DNA from: CAZEAC01 sp964510065
GTDB taxonomy: Bacteria > Bdellovibrionota_C > UBA2361 > CAIXSY01
Reading direction: 5' to 3'
Assembly: GCA_964510065.1 (NCBI GenBank)
Contig: CAZEAC010000115.1
Coordinates: 1 to 11,962, forward strand
DNA: 11,962 bases
A program made the position numbers and the translations under genes. Under the pieces are notes generated by a model, which saw nothing but the letters and a program-made list of their open reading frames with translations, searched no databases and was not told the DNA's origin. Positions 7,245 to 11,962 of this stretch are shown in pieces (the stretch's first letter is position 1; the number at the start of each line of letters is the position of its first letter).

Positions 7245-8192
7245 TTTGTGTGTCGTGAGATACTCCACAACTTCGATGTCAGCAATTGAGTCGCCAAATT
7301 GTTCGAATATTTGCTGTCGAATATCGGCAAGCTCATCGCCGTTAGTAGTATAGACGTCAATTTCGTAATTCCATTCGCCTAAGGATCGAAGGCAGGTTGT
7401 GATGCGGGGGTGTTCTGCACAGAAGCATTCAAATCTCCGGGAGAACTCCGGATCGGTGCTGCGTTCATACACAATCAGCATATACTTGCGCAGGCCGAGA
7501 GCAGTGTAATTGATGTCATGCGCAAACCCGACTATGACACCAATGTCGAGCAACTTCTGTACTCGGTACTGGAAGGTTGTCACTGGAAGCTTTACCTTCC
7601 GAGCGAGCTCTGCGTAAGAAGCCCGTGCCTCGCGACAGACGACGGTAAGCACTCGGACATCGAGTTCATCGAGGTGAGCAGCGGCGAGACATTGTGAGTA
7701 GCTAATGCTCAATCGCGTGCGAACGTTGCGCGCCGGGACCGAGGGGAGCTGAAGTGGAAAAAGCTGCCAGCGAATGCGTGTCGCAATAGAGCGACCCCTG
7801 ATGACGCGACTTACCGCTCGGCCAAGTGAACTAATGTAGCTGTCGAGCTCAATGCTACTATGGCAGAGGAACGAAAGCATATACTGAAATGCGCCTGCGG
7901 TTTCTACCAACCAACACACGTTGGGCGAGGACTTGAGCAGATCTACAAAACGTTTCCTATCAAGCTCTGATTCGGTCAGGCGGCGGATAAACACTCCATA
8001 GTCGGTGAGACCCAGTGAGCTGACGTTGACGATGCAGTAAGGATTGATTAGCTGCCGAGTCTGAAGAGTGGCGAGTGCTCGACGAACGGTATGAGCGCGC
8101 AATAAAGTCTTCTTCGCCAACTCTGCAACCGAAGCGCGAGCATCAAGATGCACCGCGCTAAGAATCTTAAGCTGTTGTTCGGAAAGTCGCAT
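7176..8192 (-). CDS. Tandem (double-length) Lrp/AsnC-family transcriptional regulator
   Basis: A 338-residue protein made of two Lrp/AsnC modules in a row. Each has an N-terminal helix-turn-helix (about residues 3-50, with LSEQQLKILSAVHLDARASV; and 173-220, with LDELDVRVLTVVCREARASY) followed by a RAM-type ligand-binding domain (about 60-145 and 230-315). Usual Lrp proteins have one module of about 150-165 residues, so this is an internal duplication or fusion. Siroheme decarboxylases (AhbA/B, NirD-L) also use this fold and can be fused, but I see neither their residue pattern nor tetrapyrrole genes nearby, so a regulator is more likely. The ligand is probably an amino acid or related small molecule (family knowledge). 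ATG 8192 lacks a strong Shine-Dalgarno. The gene ends inside the convergent C-S lyase gene and diverges from rmuC across a hairpin repeat. Confidence 0.85.
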   Translation of the reverse strand: MRLSEQQLKILSAVHLDARASVAELAKKTLLRAHTVRRALATLQTRQLINPYCIVNVSSLGLTDYGVFIRRLTESELDRKRFVDLLKSSPNVCWLVETAGAFQYMLSFLCHSSIELDSYISSLGRAVSRVIRGRSIATRIRWQLFPLQLPSVPARNVRTRLSISYSQCLAAAHLDELDVRVLTVVCREARASYAELARKVKLPVTTFQYRVQKLLDIGVIVGFAHDINYTALGLRKYMLIVYERSTDPEFSRRFECFCAEHPRITTCLRSLGEWNYEIDVYTTNGDELADIRQQIFEQFGDSIADIEVVEYLTTHKLMPYSGTSVLLKQDFKHRLDPR

Positions 8193-8310
8193 CGATTACG
8201 CCCGGGAGTTAAAATTTGAGATTAGTATATAGCCAACAATTGCGCGAGTTCGCTAGCCTGGTCTTCACGAAGCCCATTGTTGTGCAAACGTAACATGTCG
8301 ATTGACGTAA

Positions 8311-8440
8311 TTGCTCATTAACCCCGGGCATTTCTGATGAGTCTTTTCCTCACTCTGTGCTCTCTGTGGTTTACATATTAAAAACCACAGAGAGCACAGA
8401 AGTTACAGAGATGAGGAAAAAGCTACTCACCCTTAATGAG
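8311..8440. repeat. Dispersed CTCTGTG hairpin repeat, copy 3 (long, MITE-like)
   Basis: The core arms are exact over 19 bp (8354-8372 and 8382-8400, loop 9 nt). The right arm then carries a short duplication (ACAGAAGTT before ACAGAGATGAGGA) relative to a perfect palindrome. The outer arms CTCATTAA (8314-8321) and TTAATGAG (8433-8440) are exact inverted repeats, which defines an element of about 127 bp. The first 40 bp match copy 2 at 35 positions. It sits in the divergent gap between the Lrp-type regulator and rmuC, and its right end contains an ATG (8436) in frame with rmuC. Confidence 0.8.
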
Positions 8441-8486
8441 TTTCCGCCATGGATTTTTGGGCGGCCCCAGGGTAGAATACGTTCCT

Positions 8487-9767
8487 ATGCAGGCTATAGA
8501 AGTGTTGTACATTCCGGTTCCTTTGTATGCTCTTGGAATCGCTGTGATCGTCGTTGCCGTGGTGGTCACGCTGGTTGTTGGGCTTATCAAACAGTCAAAG
8601 ATCGCAATTCTCGCCGAGCGTCTAGCCGCGCGGGAGGAGAATCTTGCGGTGCTGCAGAGGAGCCAGGAAGATCTTACTCATCGCTTTAAAGCAATTAGCT
8701 CCGATGCGCTTCGCAGTAACAATCAGGCCTTTCTGGATCTCGCTAAAACCACACTTGAGCGATATCAGGAGGGCGCGAAGAGCGATCTCGACAAGCGTCA
8801 GCACAGTATCGACGCGGTGGTAAAGCCGGTCAAAGAATCGCTCGAGAAATTTGACCAGAAGATCGCTGAGCTTGAGCGCAGCCGTGTCGGTGCTTACGAA
8901 CGACTGACCCAGCAGGTAGATTCATTGCAGCAGGCACAGGCCTTGCTTAAAACCGAAGCGTCGAATCTGGTCCGCGCGCTCGGCACCCCGCGTGTCCGCG
9001 GGCGTTGGGGCGAAATTCAGCTTAAACGAGTGGTCGAGATGGCCGGCATGCTTGATCATTGTGATTTTCATGAACAGGCATCGGTGTCAACTGAGCAGGG
9101 AGCGCTTCGGCCCGACCTTATTGTGAAGCTTCCCGCCGGAAAGAATATAGTTGTTGACGCCAAAGCCCCGCTCGCGGCGTACCTTGAGGCGATCGAAGTT
9201 GACGGTGATTCCGCGCGCCGTGAAAAGCTTCAAACGCACGCACGGCAGATTCGAGATCATCTGACCGCGCTCAGCAGGAAGTCATACTGGGCGCAGTTTG
9301 AGCCCGCGCCGGAATTTGTGGTGCTGTTTCTCCCCGGCGAAAATTTCTTCAGTGCAGCGTTGGAGATTGATCCGGCGCTTATAGAAGAAGGCGTTACGCA
9401 GCGTGTTATCTTGGCAACGCCAACCACCTTAATCTCACTGCTTAAGGCTGTTGCTTATGGTTGGCGTCAAGAGTCGCTCGCCAAGAACGCTGAGCAGATA
9501 AGTCAGCTGGGGCGCGATCTGTACAAGCGGGTCTGTGATATGGCAGGGCACTTTCAGGCAGTTGGCGGAAAGTTGGATCAGGCAGTCGCGAGCTATAATA
9601 AAGCAGTCGGATCTCTCGAGACTCGGGTGTTAGTGAGTGCGAGACGATTTAAAGATCTAGAAGCCTCATCAGGGGCAGATGCGAATGTGCCGCTTCTTGA
9701 ACCAGTTGAAACGGTCACACGCGAGGTGCAGGCGCAGGAGTTACTGCCACGGGCCGAAAATAGTTGA
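8487..9767 (+). CDS. rmuC: RmuC family DNA recombination protein
   Basis: RmuC proteins limit inversions at short inverted repeats in E. coli. They combine a membrane anchor, a coiled coil and a predicted PD-(D/E)XK nuclease-like domain. All three are visible in this 426-residue product: a transmembrane segment (about 11-34), a long charged coiled coil (about 35-160) and the conserved core. The core has RGRWGE (171-176), RPDLIVKLP (208-216), VDAKAP (223-228; candidate catalytic residues Asp210, Asp224, Lys226), FLPGE (281-285) and TPTTLISLLKAVAYGWRQE (311-329). Start choice: an in-frame ATG at 8436 would add 17 residues, but it lies in the outer arm of the mobile-looking repeat. A TAGAAT -10-like hexamer lies between the two ATGs, 8 nt before 8487. 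I therefore prefer 8487, where the anchor follows directly. Confidence 0.93.
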   Translation: MQAIEVLYIPVPLYALGIAVIVVAVVVTLVVGLIKQSKIAILAERLAAREENLAVLQRSQEDLTHRFKAISSDALRSNNQAFLDLAKTTLERYQEGAKSDLDKRQHSIDAVVKPVKESLEKFDQKIAELERSRVGAYERLTQQVDSLQQAQALLKTEASNLVRALGTPRVRGRWGEIQLKRVVEMAGMLDHCDFHEQASVSTEQGALRPDLIVKLPAGKNIVVDAKAPLAAYLEAIEVDGDSARREKLQTHARQIRDHLTALSRKSYWAQFEPAPEFVVLFLPGENFFSAALEIDPALIEEGVTQRVILATPTTLISLLKAVAYGWRQESLAKNAEQISQLGRDLYKRVCDMAGHFQAVGGKLDQAVASYNKAVGSLETRVLVSARRFKDLEASSGADANVPLLEPVETVTREVQAQELLPRAENS

Positions 9768-9829
9768 TTCCTTGGCTCCTGAAATTAGCGACAGGGCGGT
9801 TGGCTTTCTAAGCAATTGAAAATGTAATC

Positions 9830-10108
9830 TCAACGACACGTAGCCGAAGGTACATTCGGCTGTGGTGCATTACCGCGCTCGCGTAACCGTTGTCGTGCTG
9901 AAATTACAAGACCGGAAACAAATACGACCGCCGCAATGCCCGCCGCCAATGGTAAATCAGCGCGGGAAGATCTCACGAGTTCAGCGGCGCTTTTTTCGCC
10001 TTTTTTATCAAGCGCTGCGGCGATTTCGCCGTCTCGTATGTGCGAAGCTACGCCAATGCCGGTTATTGCGATGCTCAAGATTCCGGCGTTTTTAATCACG
10101 CTATTCAT
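9830..10108 (-). CDS. Small membrane protein, two predicted helices, function unknown
   Basis: A 92-residue product with two hydrophobic segments (about 7-23 and 52-70) separated by a charged stretch (HIRDGEIAAALDKKGEKSAA) and ending in an Arg-rich tail. I do not recognise a family. A weak GGTGA lies 7 nt before the ATG, and a good -35/-10 pair lies about 67-94 bp upstream of the start on the same strand, which favours this strand over the overlapping plus-strand frames. It is convergent with rmuC (62 bp apart) and divergent from the secreted-protein gene. Confidence 0.6.
   Translation of the reverse strand: MNSVIKNAGILSIAITGIGVASHIRDGEIAAALDKKGEKSAAELVRSSRADLPLAAGIAAVVFVSGLVISARQRLRERGNAPQPNVPSATCR
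9842..9861. other. Short hairpin between convergent genes
   Basis: AGCCGAA and TTCGGCT form a perfect 7-bp stem with a 6-nt loop. It lies 74 bp after the rmuC stop and inside the last codons of the convergent small gene. No T-run is present on either side. It might take part in termination of rmuC, but this is weak. Confidence 0.25.
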
Positions 10109-10174
10109 AGTTCACCAACTAATTAAAGGGGTAAGGTTTGCACCCAGGGCATTTCTCAAGCTGAATCCTTTTAA

Positions 10175-10202
10175 ATTATAAGCTCTTTTGCGAGCTAATC
10201 AA
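10175..10202 (-). promoter_or_regulatory. Sigma70-like promoter for the small membrane protein
   Basis: On the minus strand, TTGATT (10202-10197) and a perfect TATAAT (10180-10175) are separated by 16 bp, predicting transcription from about 10168 and a leader of about 60 nt. The 16-bp spacer is itself an imperfect palindrome (AGCTC ... GAGCT), which could be an operator lying between the two promoter boxes. Confidence 0.5.
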
Positions 10203-10290
10203 GTTCGCGAGGGAGCATGGTTTTCGCTCCTTACATTAGAAATAAGGTGTTCGAATTTATTGCACCGATTTGTGGGAGTAGATTCAGTGG

Positions 10291-10318
10291 CTGTCACTAT
10301 TTGCTTGGGGCCTATAAA
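10291..10318 (+). promoter_or_regulatory. Possible promoter of the secreted-protein gene, near-leaderless
   Basis: CTGTCA (10291-10296, 4 of 6 to TTGACA) and TATAAA (10313-10318) are spaced 16 bp apart. The ATG follows only 8 nt after TATAAA, so if this promoter is used the transcript would start at or next to the ATG. There is no Shine-Dalgarno in front of this gene, which fits a leaderless mRNA. Confidence 0.35.
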
Positions 10319-10326
10319 ATAAGCGC

Positions 10327-10719
10327 ATGAAAACACTTCTCTATATCTTACTAACTTGGTTTTTCCTTTCCACCGCACCGGTGACTGCCGACGAGCAAAT
10401 GCATGCCTTGGATGGAAATAGTTACGTTGTGGAAGTTCTTAAGACTGGAGACCAGCTATTTACCAACGAGAATCTCGAATTTGGCGACGGCAAATTCGAA
10501 ACGACCTTTATGGAAGAGAAAAGTTACGGCAAGGCTGACTACGTCACCAACCTCAAAGACGGTTCGATCAGTTGGAGGGCGGTACTACATAATAAAGATG
10601 GTGACTCCTTAGTTTGGGAAGGCACGCAGAGAGAGGGCAGTATTCAGGGGACAATAACCCAGACGTCCGGGAAAAATTTGGGGAGCACCTGGTCGTTTAA
10701 GAGCGCGCAAAAGGAATGA
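10327..10719 (+). CDS. Small secreted/periplasmic beta-rich protein, function unknown
   Basis: The 130-residue precursor has a clear Sec signal peptide (residues 1-21, MKTLLYILLTWFFLSTAPVTA, probable cleavage before DEQ). The mature part of about 109 residues alternates short strands and Gly/Asp turns: LDGNSYVVEV, GDGKFETTF, KDGSISWRAVL, EGSIQGTI, STWSF. I recall a loose group of secreted proteins that start LDGK(S/T)(F/Y) and run through repeated G-x-F/W strands, suggesting a small beta-barrel or lipocalin-like fold; this is memory, not a search. No Cys, metal site or catalytic motif is visible. It probably has its own promoter immediately upstream and is separated by 243 bp from the next gene, so an operon is not indicated. 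Confidence 0.75.
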   Translation: MKTLLYILLTWFFLSTAPVTADEQMHALDGNSYVVEVLKTGDQLFTNENLEFGDGKFETTFMEEKSYGKADYVTNLKDGSISWRAVLHNKDGDSLVWEGTQREGSIQGTITQTSGKNLGSTWSFKSAQKE

Positions 10720-10882
10720 CGCCAAACTGATGCTGAGCGGCGATTTGAGGCGAGAATCCCTTTAAGGACCTTTCAATTCGCCGGCCTCAATTGGCAATTA
10801 CTCACGCAAGACGCTGTGGATAAAAGCTGTGGGAAGCTCCAAACTGATTTCGCTCAGCGCCCTTTATCGTGAAAAAATATTA

Positions 10883-10986
10883 GAAATCCAGGCCCAAGCA
10901 CACTTTATCTCCGCCCAGCCATAACACCCGCATAGAGTGAAGTATTGTAGCAGCTGTCTAAAATGATTCAGCAAGAGTTGGAAAGA
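10883..10986 (+). repeat. Tandem-array direct repeat, copy 1 (leader plus first codons)
   Basis: This 104-bp segment runs from GAAATCCAGGCCCAAGCACA to codon 8 of the 279-residue gene and recurs at 11859-11962 with 96 of 104 identities and no gaps (period 976 bp). The left edge is sharp: the 56 bp before each copy do not resemble each other. The right edge cannot be seen because the window ends inside copy 2. Confidence 0.9.
10937..10966 (+). CDS. Candidate leader mini-ORF (9 codons) overlapping the next start
   Basis: GTG-initiated reading frame VKYCSSCLK whose TGA overlaps the ATG of the 279-residue gene as ATGA, the arrangement typical of translational coupling. The second repeat unit keeps it as VKYCSSCPK at 11913-11942, including the ATGA overlap and both Cys codons (one changed synonymously, TGT to TGC). 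No Shine-Dalgarno precedes the GTG. Too short to be sure; it may be chance within a conserved leader. Confidence 0.2.
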   Translation: MKYCSSCLK

Positions 10987-11802
10987 GCCCGAAGAGAGCT
11001 TAGCGAGTTAGGGCGCGAAGCACGCGCGCTGAAGGCGCAGATCCGCGGCGCAGAAGGTGCGGTGATGACTCGTGCGCAGTCGGCAAAAATAGGGCAGCTT
11101 GTAGACGAAGAATTTCCCGCCCTGCAGAGAAGATTTGAACTCTTGGCGCTTGCTAAGGCGGAGAGGCTGCTTGGTAATCGGCTGATAGTAGCCAGTGACT
11201 ACCTGGAAAGGATAGGGCTCTCCCTCGGCGAGCATGGCCCCCTGCCACCAAATATTATAGAGATTCTTCAAAAGCCCTGCCCAGTAGTGGGAGCGGGAAA
11301 GAGAGTGCACGAGACGCACCTGTTAGCCTGGGTACCGCCAACACTGACGCTGAAGATGTTAAGTGCGGCGGTTGGCGGGCAGTCGGGGAAGGTGCTTTGG
11401 AGTGACTGGATCGTTAACCACGCAAGTGGTTATGGAGATAAGGCTTGGGACCGCGGACGCTGGCTTCTTATCCCGGAGCGGTGTCCGCCAAAGACACTTG
11501 GGAAGAATTGGGAGGAGTCGCGGTCAAAGCTTAAGTCAGACTATCCGATGTACGAGCAGGCTGATGCGGTGGGCTTTGCGGCAGCGCTGATTATGCATGA
11601 AAGGAAGACTGCAGCAGCGAGTGGGGCTCAGCAGGGTACGCGGCTCTATGCCGACCAGTGGGGCTGGTGTACCGACCGACCGTGGGGCGCTGCGTTGGGC
11701 GTTGGTCGCTTCTTTGCCTCTGGCCTCAACGTCGTTGATGACAATCCTGACTGCTTCTCTTCGTCGCTCGGGTGCGCTGCTTGCTGGAACTTCGGAACTT
11801 AG
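10963..11802 (+). CDS. Uncharacterised protein, coiled-coil N-terminus, member of a tandem paralogue array
   Basis: A 279-residue protein without signal peptide. Residues 1-70 form a charged heptad-like helix (MIQQELERARRELSELGREA and on), probably a coiled coil. The rest is compact and rich in Trp, Gly and Cys: KPCPVVGAGKRVHETHLLAWVP (104-125), DRGRWLLIPERC (163-174), RLYADQWGWCTD (227-238), RFFASGLNVVDD (249-260) and a C-terminal CAACWNFG. I recall an unnamed bacterial family, often in several paralogues per genome, with the same order: CPF...GK(K/R)VxETHLL, a WVLM/WLLI strand, RLYxDxxxxxxC, GGFxxGGLxV and a final GVAxLRKFG. Its ending resembles C-type-lectin/FGE-like folds. This is memory-based and no function is known to me. 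There is no Shine-Dalgarno. A second gene copy begins 136 bp downstream with the same leader. Confidence 0.7.
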   Translation: MIQQELERARRELSELGREARALKAQIRGAEGAVMTRAQSAKIGQLVDEEFPALQRRFELLALAKAERLLGNRLIVASDYLERIGLSLGEHGPLPPNIIEILQKPCPVVGAGKRVHETHLLAWVPPTLTLKMLSAAVGGQSGKVLWSDWIVNHASGYGDKAWDRGRWLLIPERCPPKTLGKNWEESRSKLKSDYPMYEQADAVGFAAALIMHERKTAAASGAQQGTRLYADQWGWCTDRPWGAALGVGRFFASGLNVVDDNPDCFSSSLGCAACWNFGT

Positions 11803-11858
11803 TAATTGGAGATTTGGTACAATAATACTCGTAACCTCGCGTTGCAGAGGAAAGAAAG

Positions 11859-11962
11859 GAAATCCAGGCCCAAGCACACTGTATCTCCGTCCAGCCATAA
11901 CCCCCGCATAGCGTGAAGTATTGTAGCAGCTGCCCTAAATGAATCAGCAAGAGTTGGAAAGA
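11859..11962 (+). repeat. Tandem-array direct repeat, copy 2 (leader plus first codons)
   Basis: The counterpart of 10883-10986, offset by exactly 976 bp, with eight substitutions. It is cut by the window end, so the total length of homology is a minimum of 104 bp. Confidence 0.9.
11939..11962 (+). CDS. Start of a second paralogue (partial, runs off window)
   Basis: Eight codons are visible, ATG AAT CAG CAA GAG TTG GAA AGA (MNQQELER), against MIQQELER in the preceding gene. Together with the identical position relative to the repeated leader, this marks the beginning of a tandemly duplicated gene. Whether the remainder is intact, diverged or truncated cannot be seen here. Confidence 0.65.

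Noticed and set aside
7176..8192. Fused siroheme decarboxylase (AhbA/B or NirD-L type)
   Set aside because: Same fold, but there are no heme d1 or alternative-heme genes nearby, the HTH segments look DNA-binding competent, and the decarboxylase residue pattern is not apparent.
2045..8440. CRISPR-type repeats
   Set aside because: The three CTCTGTG palindromes are kilobases apart, differ in length and have no spacers or cas genes.
9936..10181. Plus-strand 81-residue open frame with a hydrophobic stretch
   Set aside because: It is antisense to the 92-residue minus-strand gene, which has a good promoter, a weak ribosome site and two proper membrane segments. The plus-strand hydrophobicity mirrors the minus-strand codons and intergenic A/T content.
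11550..11802. Diversity-generating retroelement target (variable C-terminus)
   Set aside because: No template repeat, reverse transcriptase or adenine-biased variation can be seen in the window. The similarity of the C-terminus to C-type-lectin endings is not enough.
11597..11911. Plus-strand 104-residue frame across the end of the 279-residue gene
   Set aside because: It is out of frame with the array gene, has an unlikely composition and runs into the conserved leader of the next unit. Treated as a shadow.
10883..11962. Integron-like cassette array (repeats separated by single genes)
   Set aside because: The repeat lies upstream of and inside the coding start. It shows no GTTRRRY/RYYYAAC core sites or attC-like folding pair, and no integrase is visible.

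Overview
The window is bacterial chromosomal DNA of roughly 50-55 % GC by eye, with short intergenic gaps, genes on both strands and mostly weak or absent Shine-Dalgarno sequences. The gene mix suggests a free-living Gram-negative from an environmental or little-studied lineage: purC, a periplasmic SGNH hydrolase with a thrombospondin-3-like calcium tail, a GT-C-type membrane protein, rmuC, a tandem Lrp/AsnC regulator, secreted small proteins and dispersed hairpin repeats. I cannot place it in a phylum from sequence alone. No rRNA, tRNA, CRISPR array, transposase or phage gene is visible.

Layout. 17-1982 (+): a two-helix membrane protein of unknown function overlaps purC (SAICAR synthetase) by 35 bp. 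Convergent to them on the minus strand (2150-3055) is the SGNH hydrolase. It diverges from a 501-residue multi-spanning protein (3183-4688, +) with an N-terminal DPDLWWH motif typical of GT-C-fold glycosyltransferases. Next come a probable SLOG/LSDAT-type nucleotide-sensor-like protein (4965-5897, +) and a PatB/MalY-type PLP enzyme, probably a C-S lyase (6057-7244, +). The 3' end of the lyase gene overlaps, tail to tail, a double-length Lrp/AsnC regulator (7176-8192, -). rmuC follows (8487-9767, +), then a small two-helix membrane protein (9830-10108, -) with a good sigma70-like promoter, a small secreted beta-rich protein (10327-10719, +), and an uncharacterised 279-residue protein (10963-11802, +).

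Two repeat systems stand out. First, three dispersed hairpins built from CTCTGTG-type arms lie at about 2045-2106, 4741-4866 and 8311-8440. The last two also share a 5' flank (35 of 40 positions) and outer inverted arms, so they look like about 126-130 bp MITE-like elements. Second, the 104 bp spanning the leader and first codons of the 279-residue gene recur 976 bp downstream (96 of 104 identical, no gaps), where a second paralogue starts and runs off the window. The right edge is therefore the beginning of a tandem paralogue array whose copies carry the same leader.

Functionally this is a mosaic of housekeeping genes (purC, rmuC, the lyase), envelope genes and uncharacterised accessory genes rather than one pathway. 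The parts with most potential novelty are the tandem array with its conserved leader, the SLOG-like gene and the repeat family.
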